64,000 nucleotides of DNA from Tetrastigma voinierianum (GCA_016808115.1 JAEQBH010009432.1:62001-126000); one strand, 5' to 3'; numbered from the stretch's first letter, positions 11,490 through 23,000 are shown. Numbers and translations are program-made. The notes: a model not told the origin generated them from the sequence alone.

Positions 11490-12680
11490 TTATACTATAG
11501 TTTTATTTTAGTTTAATTTGATAATAATAAATTATGTTAGATATAATGTTTGAAACTTAGACATTGCATCTACTATTATGTAATGTTAAAATTTAGATCT
11601 TTTTACTTAGATATTTGAATAATATTATTTTTAGTTCATAAACATATTACTAACTAATATAATGTTTAGTTAATTAATTATATTAGTTATTTACAATAAT
11701 CTTATTTTAGTTATAATGTTTGAAACATTTTTATACTATAATCTTATTTTAGAAATTTTAAACATATTACTTACATGCATATTTTATTTTTAATGTATCT
11801 TAGTTTATTTTGGTGTTGAAGTAGTTTATAATCTATATTTTTATACTATAGTTTTATTATAGTTTAATTTGATAATATAATTTTTAGTTAATTAATTATA
11901 TTAGTTATTTAGTTAATAGTTATTTTAGTTATATAATGTTTCAAACTTAGTTATTTACTATAATCTTATTTTAGTTATATAATGTTTGAAACATTTTTAT
12001 ACTATAATCTATATTTATACTATAGTTTTATTTTAGTTTAATTTGATAATATAATTTTTAGTTAATTAATTATATTATTTATTTAGTTAATAGTTATTTT
12101 AGTTATATAATGTTTGAAACATTTTTATACTATAACCTATATTTTTATACTATAGTTTTATTTTAGTTTAATTTGATAATATAATTTTTAGTTAATTAAT
12201 TATATTATTTATTTACAGATTAATAGTTATTTCGAGTTATATAATGTTTCAAACTGATTATTTACTATAATCTTATTTTAGTTATATAATGTTTGAAACA
12301 TTTTTATACTATAATCTATATTTATTTTATACTATAGTTTTATTTTAGTTTAATTTATTAATATAATTTTTATTTAATTAATTATATTATTTATTTAGTT
12401 AATAGTTATTTTAGTTATATAATGTTTCAAACTTGGTTATTTACTATAATCTTATTTTAGTTATATAATGTTTTGAAACATTTTTATCTATAATCTTATT
12501 TTAGTAATTTGAAACATATTACTTACATGCATATTTTATTTTTAATGTATCTTAGTTTTATTTTGGTTTAATTTGATAATAATAAATTAAGTTAGATATA
12601 ATGTTTGAAACTTAGATATTAAACATCCTACTATTGTAGTATTTTGAAACATATTACTTACATTAAATTTTAGTTATACT
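11490..12680. repeat. AT-rich minisatellite inside the hAT 5' region
   Basis: A phrase built around GTTTTATTTTAGTTTAATTT recurs at 11500, 11851, 12025, 12155, 12336 and about 12556. It is interleaved with ATATAATGTTTGAAAC and AGTTAATTAATTATATTA. Unit lengths vary from 130 to 350 bases through internal loss. It fills the space between the left terminus and the transposase and has no coding signal. Confidence 0.8.
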
Positions 12681-12899
12681 TATATAATGTTTGAAACCCA
12701 GATCTTAAGCTTATATTTAATGTTAGAAATTTAGATCTTCTTAGATATCTTAATGATATTATTAAGCTATATGTCATGTTAAAACTTAGGTCTTACTTTT
12801 ATGTTAAATTACATATATAATGTTATTATAATGATATCATATACAAAGATCGGTTGAATTTTATTTTCAATAAAATCGCATGTGTTTATAGAATGGTAA

Positions 12900-15800
12900 T
12901 TAGATGAGGCCGAGATCTGCATGGAGTACTTTTTGAATGACATAAAAATAGAACAATTTGTAATTATTGTGGTTTAAGCATAAAAGTGGTGGAGTGCTAA
13001 AAAACTTAAAGTTTCATCGATCCGCATACGGATCTTCATTCCAAATACTAAGAAATTAATACGATGTGCGCGGAAGTAAAACAAGAAATGAAGCAACTTT
13101 TAGAACAGAAAAGTAAATCAAAAAGCAGCAGTGATATGGAAAGATTCGAAGCTGAATTACAAAGCGTGTCGGAAGAACATGCTGGCGATGCATTGATGAT
13201 AGAAGAAGAAGGGTGATGAGGATGTGCATATATCCATTGACATGCACCTCGATGAGGCGAAGGATGAATGTCGAGCGATGTGCATCAGCTAATGAATGGA
13301 GGCAAGATCATTCTGAGATTTATGAGAAGCGAGAAAATAGGTAAAATCTTTGCTTCCTAATTCATTTTTTTCACATAATTATGTATAAAATAATGTAAGT
13401 TGATTTTATTTTTGCATAATTGCAATAGTAGTCTTCACAACAAGTGATCCATCAAGGCGTATACAAAGATCATAAAGTGTTGACATACGGATCCATCGCA
13501 CTTGAGTGCATCATCATTACTCTAAGAATCTTCGAGCTATGAAAACAAAAAACTAAAAATATGTTCAAGGTGGTTCAATCAAGGAAACAATAGGGTGATT
13601 AATTAACAAGTTCTTCGTATATGAAAGTGTTCCCACCTCAAAAAGCGGAATCGCACCATTTAAGAACACATGATTTTGAATTTACTTTATGAAATAGGTT
13701 CGATGCAATTATATAATATGTTTTACATTGTGATCTCTATATGAAATATGTTTTAATAATGACATTATTATTCCATATGAAATATGTTTTAACAACCATC
13801 TTTCCTTAATTATTATATGGTGGGATGGGGCATCGAACCACCATCTTCAGAGTGAAATCAAAAAAGCAAGTACTTGGTAAATGGAGTATAAAGACATGGA
13901 AGCTTATGTCAACTTACAAATGGAGAAATGGGAGACATATGGATGTACAATTATGTGCGATGGATGGACCAGGCCAACTAAATTGAGCATAATTAATTTC
14001 ATGGTATATTCAAAAGGAAGCACAATTCTCCTCAAATTTGTTGATGAGTCAGATAAGATTAAAGACAACAAATACATATATGGTTTGTTGAAGGATGTTA
14101 TCAAGAAAGTTGGAGAAGCAAATGTGGTTTAAATTGTAAATATTATAATGGATCAAAGATTTGTGAAAGCGAAAGTTGTTGATGAAGAAATACAACTGTA
14201 TTAGGACTCCATGTGCAAAGACACGCATTGATTTAATGTTTGAAGACATTGGTAAAGGGATAGTGTTGCTCATTGATCTGGGAATGGCTTCAAAGATAAC
14301 CAACTTCATTTACAATCATGGCTGTTGCTTCGCAAAATGTGACAGTCTCGTGGTGAGATATCGTAACCCTGAGCAACAAGACGGTAACAAACTATATTGC
14401 CCTTGGATGCCTTCTAAAAAAGAGGGTCGATTTGAAGAAAGTCTTTATTAGTAATGAATAGTCATCTCACAAGCTTAGGAATGACCTAAATTGGACATGA
14501 GGCTGAAGACCTATTTGATCATCAATATCGAGAGAAGGTGGAGAAGCTAGTGTCCATCTATGAGAGGCATCATACACAAGGTTTGCCATTGTTGATTCAA
14601 AAAGTCATCCCAACCATGCCATTTTGTTCACGAGTTGATTCGGTTGACACGTAAGCGCAAATTTAGATCGACCTAAAGCTAAAGAATGGGTGAAACTTAT
14701 CATCGCAGATCGTTGGGATAGAAACCTTAAGATCCTCTTCATGTAGTAGGTAAATTAATTAACATCCTCTTCGGGCCGATATTCCACATTTAATAATATT
14801 ATGTTTATATTATTATCGCATACTAAACTTCAAATAACTATTGCACCATACTATCTAAACTAAAATTTCAATATAGACCAGAGTCAGTTGTAACCCCGAG
14901 CTACTTCCAAGTCGTTTTCATGATGTTTTTCTAAATTAGATCTTAATGATGAAGGCCTTTGTAATTTTGGAAATAAGGTAAATTAATGAGTTTCTAATTT
15001 AATTGATTGATTCAATTTATTTGATTGATTTTATTTTAGATTTTTTTGACATTTTGAATTCACAAGCTATACTATTCCGTATGCAAAAAAGGGATTTGGT
15101 GGATCAAAAGAATAAATTTTCAGGATCAAAATGGTTCCCGTGAGTGTTAATTCTTTATTATAAGTAAATCTTATATCTATTTTATTATCATACATTGAAT
15201 ATAAGTAATTTTATTGGGTAAATGAATGGTGGTTTTTGTATGGAAATCACACCTAAACATTGCGAGTCTGGGCCTTAAAGGTTTTTTCCTAAACCACTAT
15301 CTTCAATCTGTGAAAGAAATTGGAGTACATTTGCTCCAATTCATACCAAACAAAGAAATCGGCTTGCTTATCCTAGGCTCCAACAATTGGTTTTTTATTA
15401 TTACAACATGAAACTAAAGATCCGTGATATAGAGGCAGAGACCGATAAAGTTACAGAAAATAATTTTCTCGATTTACTTGAAATTTCAGCTGAGTTTGAT
15501 GAAGAATAAGAGAATCAACTATTTCAATGGGTTAACCTCTCCATTTAGATAATGAAGATGGAAATCCTAACTACCTAATTGCTGCAATATGTTTGAGAAG
15601 GGTGTTAATGTTGAGCGGGTTTATCCAAGAAGTTCATAGTGAGTTTTAATCAAGACACGAGGGACTTATTTCAACCCATTGCATTTCCTCAACCCCTTGA
15701 TCTCGCGGTTGGAAACATAGTAGTGACCGCATTGCTAGTACTTCTACTACAGGTTATAATGGCTCAAGAGGAGAGGGGACTAATGATGGTAGTGATATCG

Positions 15801-16138
15801 AAATGATGGGGCGGATATCAGTATCCACAACAAAGTCACATCCATTGAGCCCATTCAATTCCGGAAATATGATTTCACTCATGCTACACAAGACGAAGAC
15901 CACGTTTAGGAGAAGCTCCAGCTGTATCAAGCCATTGGAAAGCCATATGGGAGGAAGACAATCAAGGATGACACCATACAATGAGGTGATTCGTTTCACC
16001 GCTTTTGAGTCCATGAGTATTGGAACTCATCCAAAGATTCATCTAATGAGGCAAATATATTTCCTTATACAAATGAGTTATGGTCAGCCTTCTTCACATC
16101 CTTCGTGTTCTATTGGTGAAGAATATGGAATGGGTTAA
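12900..16138 (+). pseudogene. hAT transposase (BED, DUF659, hAT dimerisation), broken
   Basis: Plus-strand pieces give a plant hAT transposase in order. A BED zinc finger lies near 12950-13050 (NRTICNYCGLSIK). A hydrophilic linker (EVKQEMKQLLEQKS) ends near 13210. A possible intron runs from a GGTAAAATC donor near 13350 to a TTGCAATAG acceptor near 13428. A serine-rich and FVYESVP-like segment spans 13430-13680. The DUF659 core at 13881-14451 contains CTIMCDGWTRP and TNFIYNHG. The C-terminal dimerisation region near 15240-15420 retains pieces matching ERNWS.F and KKRNRL. It is followed by an acidic serine-rich tail to about 16130. Stops and frame changes occur in every part. An intact protein would bind the terminal repeats and cut the element out. 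Confidence 0.8.
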
Positions 16139-17179
16139 CTATCCTCATGATCCACAAATGTCATTCCAAATCTATATCAAATGTAAGAAGGATTTCAACG
16201 AGACAAAAGGAATCCCACTTCCTATCCACTGGAGAAGTTGTAGGAGTCAATGTATTTATGCATGGCATGTCTGGGTTACAACTTAATATCTAACACCGTG
16301 TCTGGGTATGAATATTGTCTTCATCAAGATGGGATCCCTTCACAAATAATGTAATGGAGCCACATCGATCTTCATTTTGGCTTTAAAAGGATCATTATGA
16401 TGTAATTTCGATAAATTATAATGAATATCGCCTTCAACAGCGATATTTGTTTATTTTACGTTATAAGCTCACCAAAGTATTTCCATGAATTTCAAAAGCA
16501 TTTTTGTTAATTTTTGCATTACCGATATTTTTGTCAAAATATCCACCGATATTTTCGTAAACCATAATCACATCTTAATTACTAATATTTTGTTCCTTTC
16601 AGATAAATAAGGCATGCTCATATCATGTCATATATTATATACATCCTATTTCATAAGATACTTATTATTTTCTTTATGTTTAATGCCCGTAAACCTTATA
16701 AGCTTGACACGGAAAGAATCAGATAAAAATTAAAGGTGCAATCATCAGACGAGATGTTGATCTCTATTCAGAGTGACTCCAAACTAGGGCCGCTATAAAG
16801 ATCCAAATGAGATCTATGTCATCAACCAAACTACTGGAGTATTCAGAACCTGTACGCAAGAATCAGACGCTATAGCATGCCTATCTATCCAACTACCCAA
16901 TATAAGTGGCACCGCTTTTATTATGATTTCTTAACAATCTTCTCGTGCATAAGATATTTCTATAATATATGTATACTTAAGTGAGATATTCATTATCACT
17001 TCATATAATATAATGTATAATCTTTATATAATTCCCCGCTTTCCATAACCACTCGTTATGAAAAGCTTCTAGCAAATCAAAACTATTTTCGACTACAATT
17101 GTTGACCCCAAGCCAACTGGATTGTTAGAGAAAGTAATCTTCAACTCAATATATCCTCATGTCTTAAGTTTCTGGTGGT

Positions 17180-17830
17180 TCAAAAGATCATGTCATTTGG
17201 ACTTTTAATTGGGAGATATGGTCTAAACATTCGAATTGCTCCGACACTTGAACATAATCCTGAATTGTGTCTACATTTGAAAATTTTCTCGAATATTAAA
17301 GATATAATTTGACCATACTTTCTACATGGAAATTTATTCTCCTGATGTCTAGTTTGTACGTAAATCGAAATCACCTAATTTGGACCAAGATAACTCAAGG
17401 TTATGTGATTTAAACAACCTAATTACCCAAATTAAGGGATTGCTTGAGACAAATGCATTTTAGGGACCAAATTGTTCCTTTACTTTGACGACTTCTGTCC
17501 ACTGTCCAAATTTGGATATACTTATTTCTGAAATATTTGTTCTTCTATAAGTCTAGTTTACTTAAAAATTTGAATCACTCGATTTGGATGTGTGAAACTC
17601 AACTTATGGCATAAATACCAAAACTGCTCCGAAATCCAAAACTGTATTAGAATTGAACCAGAATTGACCCGAAATAGAGCTTCACTTTGACGAATTTTCT
17701 GGGTATCCTGGGGTCCAAATTTGCATACACTTATTTCAGGTAGATTTGTTCTTCTAGATGCCTACTATCAGTTGAATTTTAATCACTTAATTTAGATAGT
17801 TTATGGTCAAGTTATACTTTGAAACAAAAA
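17180..17830. repeat. Degenerate direct repeats of about 200 bp inside the LTR-like unit
   Basis: A segment containing CCAAATTTGGATATACTTAT, TTTGTTCTTCT, AATCACTCGATTTGGAT and a final AACTCAACTTATGG starts near 17476. It recurs near 17682 and more weakly near 17320. Related wording appears at 35870-36260. No coding signal. Confidence 0.6.
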
Positions 17831-18139
17831 ACACGGGTTTAAAAAACTACAAAGATCTCCCTAAACCTACTTCATTTTCTATACAAATTTTTCCTTCATT
17901 AAGGACCACAACCAAACCAAACAACCATTCCAAACAAGGATTCTACAAATAAAGAGGTATTCCAAACCTCCAAACGAGTATCCCTCTACATATTCATATA
18001 AACAATTCCATAAAAATCCATACAAGTTCCATATCTTGATTTCTTGTCTCCCTCCTTCTTCCTTCTTCTTTCTTCTTCTCTTTCGCTTCTTCTTTCTCCT
18101 TCTCTTCTCTTCTCCCTTATCCATTTTTTTTGCCCTATC

Positions 18140-18759
18140 CCCAAAGACCAAAAGATATTTTTGGCTTTAACATAAGACCATGTTTGGCCTTATCACATAT
18201 TTGAATTATTTTCCCATTTTGGCATTTAGGTCCTTCATCTCTCTATTATTCTCAATTTAACTTATCAAAATCATACTTTGGCATACAATCTTTTCTTCTT
18301 ATGTCATTTGAGTCCTTAATTGGCAATTTACCAATTTACCCTTTACTTTTGTATTAATTCCGGGTTATGCTTATTTTATTTTTAGTATTATTTTATTCTG
18401 GAAAAATATACATTTACTTTTATTATATCCTAAACATGTTATAAAATTATCATGGTATAATTTGGGGTGTTACAAGAAAAATGCCTCATCTCTAAGACTA
18501 TATTTGGTCTTATCCCATTTTGGCCTAAATTTCCATTTTTTGCTATTTGGTCATTCCTTTTCAATCAATTTGCAAATCAACTTATCCAATTCCTATAATA
18601 ACATATCATGTAATTGTTTTATGACTTTTGGATCCTCATTTTACAAATTACCAATTTAACATTTTTCTCATTTTACACTTAATTTCCGAAAAATGAAAAT
18701 TTTACTTATATTACCCTAAACATGTAATAAACTACTAGGGTATAATTTGGGGGTGTTAC
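18140..18759 (-). repeat. LTR tail duplicated in tandem
   Basis: The last 290-330 bases of the LTR-like unit occur twice. Both copies run from a CTTTGGTCTT/TTTGGCCTTATC-like start through ATTTACC and CCTAAACATGT to TATAATTTGGG(G)GTGTTACA, ending at 18473 and 18759. Two further, more diverged copies of this tail end near 37388 and 42574. Confidence 0.7.
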
Positions 18760-18760
18760 A

Positions 18761-19385
18761 GCCTCCAAGCACAAGGCCTTGGAAGATGGCCTAGGCAAAG
18801 GCCAAAGATAGATCTAAGCACTGGGAATGGAAGGCCAAGGAGAGCATAGAGAGGATCGCGAGTACAAAAAAAGAAAGGAATGAAGCCAGCGTATTCCGTG
18901 TCACCCGAGACCGGTCAGAGCGGAGGAGGGCGACGAGAAGGCACAAAGGAAAGAGAGTCACAGGTCCGAGACGCCCTAGCAACTGCCGAAGAGGCCAAGT
19001 GCAAGGCTGAGTTAAGGCTGCCCACCCGGAGCTTGAACAAACTTCTCTTCTGCTGGATATTAGGGTGGCTAAGGACGAAGTGTCTTCTCTCCAATCTCAA
19101 GCAGGCAAGGACAAAGAGACCATGGAGGAAGACTACTAGAAGGCCCTGGAGTTGATCTTTGCATACAGCTATGGAAGTTGTATGCTCAAACACAACATCT
19201 GTGGAGACCAACCAGAGGTTCCAGATGGGATGCCCGACCGACCTACTTCCTCCAAAGTTCTTTCATGAACCCTGTGTGCCCCAACTCGAAAGCACCACTA
19301 AAGCCATAAAGAACAGAGGCGAGCGTAGAAAAGTGGGCAAAGAAGGCAAGAATTGCAGAGGAGCGTCCTTGCTAAGGACTTTCTA
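18761..19385 (+). pseudogene. Antisense additional ORF of a Tat-lineage gypsy element, C-terminal half
   Basis: Plus-strand frames give a coiled-coil protein rich in A, E, K and R (AEEAKCKAEL, LDIRVAKDEVSSLQSQAGKD), followed by ALELIFAYSYG, HNICGDQPEVPDGMPD and a P-rich end near FFHEPCVPQ. This tail is familiar from plant proteins annotated as 'putative gypsy-type transposase' (PF04195 class). In Tat-lineage retrotransposons such proteins are encoded by an additional ORF beyond the end of pol, sometimes antisense to it. That is exactly the arrangement here: pol is on the minus strand and its integrase ends near 20000. The 5' half is missing because the LTR-like insertion ends at 18759. Several stops and frame changes are present. 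The function in live elements is unknown. Confidence 0.65.
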
Positions 19386-19985
19386 ACATCTTAAGTTCTC
19401 CCTCCCTTTGGCTGTGAATTCCACCCCCGTTTGATTGATAGACCTTATATGCATTTTTATGACGCTATTGGCCTATTTATGAATCACAATTTTTAGTGAT
19501 TCCTTTTATCTCACAACTCCCTTCCAAAAATCTTGACTAGGATAGTTGCTTCAAGGATATCAATGTTTAGTTTTTTAAGAGCTAAAAGCAGATAGGGTTT
19601 ACACATGAGTCAGCAGGCAAGGCACCCTTGGCTCGTCTCTGTACCCAACAAGCCAAGAGTTTCACCGTCAGGCTTCTAAGATGTGCCAAGAGGGCTAGAG
19701 CCACGCTTCGCTCTTTGCAGTGCCAACAGCTATGAGCCACATCTCGATCTTTTGAAAGTGCAAGTGAAGCTATGAAACTACATCTAGAATTTACATGGGA
19801 CTATTCCAAGAATTAAAAGAAAACACTTTAAAGGAAATTTAATTGATAATACCTTTAAAGAAAATTTTATCAATAATATTCCTAGAATTCGAAGAAAATA
19901 TTTTAAAGGAACCTTTATTGATAATGCCTTTAAAGAAAGTTTTTATTGATAATACCTCTTAAGATGTATAACATTCCACATCCCG
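19386..19985. other. Non-coding spacer between antisense ORF and pol
   Basis: No coding signal on either strand. Between about 19810 and 19960 a phrase AATTGATAATACCTTTAAAG with AAAATTTTATC/TTTTATTG neighbours recurs three times at roughly 50-60 base spacing. An LTR would be expected nearer the left side in an intact element and is not seen. Confidence 0.5.
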
Positions 19986-20036
19986 GGCACTGGCATTCCG
20001 TCCAATTTATCTAATGCGAACGATCCACGCCTCACT

Positions 20037-20288
20037 TCAACTATCGTATGGTCTCTTACGATTGAACTCACGGCTGACGTGGTCAACCATGTTTTCAAAG
20101 ACCCTTCTTAAGAGCAGGTCTCTGACTCGGAATGCACGCGGCTTTACATGCTTGTTATATGGGTTTGTCATTCTTTGTTGGTACAATGCCATACTTATAG
20201 CTACAGCTTCATGAAGTTTGTTTTCCATATCTAAGTCTTTGGTAATGACTTCAGATAGCCTTCTCGGGCAGGTTTCGCCCAAAGGCAC
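20037..20288 (-). pseudogene. Integrase C-terminal region (Tat gypsy)
   Basis: An 83-residue minus-strand frame contains LHEAVAISMALYQQRMTNPY then NKHVKPRAFRVRDLLLRRVF and ENMVD. This is the segment after the integrase catalytic core in which relatives read A..R...YN..V..R.F..GDLVLR, a DNA-binding SH3-like domain. It is preceded upstream (20290-20560) by decayed core sequence. Confidence 0.8.
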
Positions 20289-20549
20289 CCTAATTTCTCA
20301 GAGGGAATTACGGCCTCCATCCCGTAGGTGAGGGCGAGAACGGGGATACTTCACCGACTCTCCGATTGGTCATTCTATGCCCAGTTAACTCCTGTGAGCC
20401 TGCCTACCCATTTTCTTCAACCGAATGTAGTCGCTTTTTCAAAGCTTGGCTAAGAGAGTTTTTGTTAGACAAGCCCGTCGTCATTGCCCCGTTGTGTACC
20501 GCAGGTTAAGTACAAGTTTCCGATTTTTCAACTCATGGCGTAAATTCTT

Positions 20550-21081
20550 GCATAATGCTACATCAAATCGCGGCCCATCAGTTCTGCTACACCGACTAAG
20601 GTATCTTGAATTGGCATACTATATTCTTCCAAACAATTTGAACGACTTTTTTATCTTTGATGGAGGTGAAGGTCTCAACTTCTATCCATTTGCTGAAATA
20701 GTCAGTGGCAACTAATAATAACTTTTTTCCTAGTCGCGGGTGGGGTTAAATGGGTCCAATCCATATTGATTCCCATCGAAAGGAAGCGGCTGGGGCTCGT
20801 GATGGTGGTTAGATCTCGGTCGACCCTCGCTGAGACGGGTCAGAATGCACGGCCGCAGACTTCCCGATGTAGGCAACTACATCCGCCTCATGGTCAGCCA
20901 ATAATAACCTTGCGTATGGGCCTGTGGAGCCAAAGTCTCGCCATCTGATGATTTTCTGTACATATTCCTTCATCGAGTTTTGGCCAATACATACTACTCC
21001 CGCGAACCGGCGAGACACTCGAGATACCGCCCGCCTGCAGACCTTTATATAATCATTCATCCACAAGGAAAATTCAGTCAC
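20550..21081 (-). pseudogene. Integrase zinc finger and catalytic core (Tat gypsy)
   Basis: Minus-strand frames read a degenerate zinc-binding start (YVQKI.R..., where relatives have YV.KCD.CQRF) at 20950-20980. Then come INMDWT and LTPPATRKK at about 20720-20770, and a core segment matching YFSKWIEVE and WKNIVCQF around 20600-20700. In intact relatives this domain carries the D-D-E triad. Here only the region of the first aspartate can be placed and the reading frame changes at least three times. Confidence 0.65.
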
Positions 21082-21474
21082 TAGACTTGAATACTTGTGG
21101 GCTTCACCCCATTAACTGGGCAATTCTCCCGAGCTCAAAGAAGACTATTGAGTCATCCAAGAAGAACAAACTCGCTTCATTTCATTTAATTCGGTTGGTA
21201 GTAATTGATGATGCTTCAAGTGGAGATGACATGGAAGAATATTGTTTCTTTTATCAGGATGTAGATATTGCCGCCACAAGATCCGCCTTCCATTTAAATC
21301 CCTTGTGGGATATGCCTGCTTTCCAAGCCGCAAACTCTCCAATCGTTGCTTAACCGCACTCGTGATACCTCGACTACTGGTCTCAAGATTTTCAGATTGC
21401 TCGCTTAATTCGTCACACTACCGCTTGAGAGTCACCGCGTATGATGAGCTTTTAAGGATACAACATTCTTAAGT

Positions 21475-21885
21475 TGAGAACTATAGCGATCTCAGTCAAA
21501 GGATCTAATGACACAACTATTAGAGATTAACTTAAGTGACTTGATCCATGTATTAATCTCAAGATTCGTCCGTCCAATATTTGTTCTCAACAAATGATAT
21601 AAATTTGATTTGTATCTCATACACATATTCATCCCATGAATATCAATCAAACTTTTATAATGCTAATCTTAATTCATTGTTATTCTATAACAATAACCGA
21701 TTAGGGACATTTAGAATAATTAATAATATTATTCAAGGACATTATATATAATAAACAAGCAAATCATCATAATAATAAATTCTCATAAATAGGCAAAATA
21801 TCATGTCCATTCAATAGGCCTAGAGCACTATTACTAACAAGTTCTGCTAAAAAACATGCCAATATTTGTCCCTTCAATGTCGGAC
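21475..21885. other. AT-rich stretch interrupting gypsy pol
   Basis: RNase H coding sequence to the right and RNase H-integrase connector sequence to the left are separated by about 410 bases of AT-rich sequence with no coding signal (ATATATAATAAACAAGC and AATAATATTATTCAAGG). It looks like a small later insertion, but I could not define its ends or a target duplication. Confidence 0.45.
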
Positions 21886-21889
21886 AAGG

Positions 21890-22257
21890 TTTGTACTAAA
21901 TACTAAATTCACTTAGTTCGATCGCCAACCAAGCCATCCTTCCTAATAGTCAAAGCCGTATAGTAAGCCAGAAGGGAGATCGGGTCAAGACGAATGCATA
22001 GAATGTGCTTCGAAGTAGGCGGCTTTCTACCGCACACGTAGGGCTAGTGTTGCTTGTTCGAGACGGGTATACCGAGTTTCTGCTTCAGATAGAGATTTAC
22101 TTACAAAGAATATTGGTCTCTGCTTCCGGTTTTCATCTTCTTTGAATAAAGTTATACTTACTGAGGCTTCTGACATCGCCAGGTAAAGATAGAGTGTATT
22201 GCCTGCCCCTGGGCTAGCTAGAATTCGCGGTTCAGTAAGATATTGTTTTATCGCCAT
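21890..22257 (-). pseudogene. RNase H domain (Tat gypsy)
   Basis: A 76-residue minus-strand frame reads LYLYLAMSEASVSITLFKED then QRPIFFVSKSLSEAETRYTR and LEQATLALRVR. This is the first half of the Tat-type RNase H, where relatives have LYLYLAVS..AVS.VL.......Q.P.YYVSK.L..AE.RY. A second frame to about 21890 carries the following strand and a decayed HPI.VLTD.-like segment. Confidence 0.85.
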
Positions 22258-22379
22258 GAAATCTTAGTCGCATTCCTTATTCCATCTCGTCTCTTTTGTA
22301 GAGGATAAAAATGGTTTTAACCCTGGCCTCAGTGAAACGGGGAGGCATCCTCCCAAGAGCCGCCAACCGACCAGCCAGC

Positions 22380-23000
22380 TTGCCGCACTCATTTTCGGGA
22401 GGTAGAGCCTAAGAGTCCATTATAGCTTGGTTGAATAGATTACCTCTATCCCTCTTCAGTCACCATAAAAGCCTAAAACTTAAACAACCTCCGAATGCAC
22501 ACTTCAAAGGGTTGAGTTTCATGTCGGACCTTTGCAACAACTCAAAGGTTTCTCAGAGATGCTTGGGTGTGGTCGGCCGTTCTTGGATTTCACAAGCATG
22601 TTGTCGATATAGGCTTCCATGGTGTTGCCCAACAACGGTCGGAATATCTCAGTTACCAATCTTTGATAAGTTGCCCCAACATTCTTTAAGCAAAAAGGCA
22701 TCACATCATAGCAGTATAACTTGTGTGGTGTAATGAAGGTCATTTTCTCTAAATCAAGTGGATGCATGGTAACTGATGATGCTCTCGAAAGCGCTAGGAA
22801 ACTGACAGCATTCCGTGCCCTACGCAAGATCAACAATTTGGTCTATACGTGGGCAAGGAAGCTACTGGGCATGCTTCGCCGAGGTCATCGTAATCTACTA
22901 CCATACTGCCACTTACATCATTTCTTTGGAACCACCACCAGATTGGCTAGCCATTCTGGGTACTTCACTTCTTTGAGGAAACTTGTTCTCGGTAAGTTGT
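22380..23000 (-). pseudogene. Reverse transcriptase (Tat gypsy)
   Basis: A minus-strand frame reads MHPLDLEKMTFITPHKLYCY then DVMPFCLKNVGATYQRLVTE and IFRPLLGNTMEAYIDNMLVK. The YIDNM box at about 22600 is the catalytic YxDD with the second aspartate changed to asparagine, which would abolish activity even without the frame changes. A second frame to 22340 carries the thumb region and connection. Fingers sequence (right of 22836) is more decayed. Confidence 0.85.

Larger units (their letters stand above)
10751..16570 (+). mobile_element. hAT transposon relic with DUF659-type transposase
   Basis: A transposase with BED finger, DUF659 core and hAT dimerisation region is flanked by imperfect terminal inverted repeats. 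The left end reads CAACATGGACAAAAAAATCGG from 10751. The right end, read on the minus strand inward from 16570, has ATGGTTTACGAAAATATCGG shortly after its start. Both ends continue with further ATCGG/GATATTTT-type subterminal repeats. Possible degenerate 8 bp target duplications are CATCCTTA (10742-10749) and CATCTTAA (16571-16578). The element lies inside the giant LTR unit and is therefore younger than it. Total length is about 5.8 kb. Confidence 0.7.
8551..18759 (-). mobile_element. Giant LTR-like insertion ending TGTTACA, carrying a nested hAT
   Basis: The right end reads TATAATTTGGGGGTGTTACA, the reverse complement of a common plant LTR start (TGTAACACCCC), so the unit lies in minus orientation. 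Modules near 8600-8650, 8740-8870, 8940-9000 and 9120-9400 recur in the 33.2-42.6 kb insertion in the same order and orientation. With the hAT (10751-16570) removed, the unit is about 4.1-4.4 kb. No gag or pol motif is visible in it, so it looks like a solo LTR or a non-autonomous large derivative. The left boundary is estimated; no clean TG start or target duplication was found there. Confidence 0.5.

Noticed and set aside
17879..18151. Lys/Arg-rich 90-codon minus-strand frame
   Set aside because: Product of a CTTCTTCTT-type pyrimidine tract that recurs in the LTR family near 36950 and 42180.
18791..19211. Minus-strand open frames of 63-98 codons
   Set aside because: They are antisense shadows of the plus-strand coiled-coil ORF remnant.
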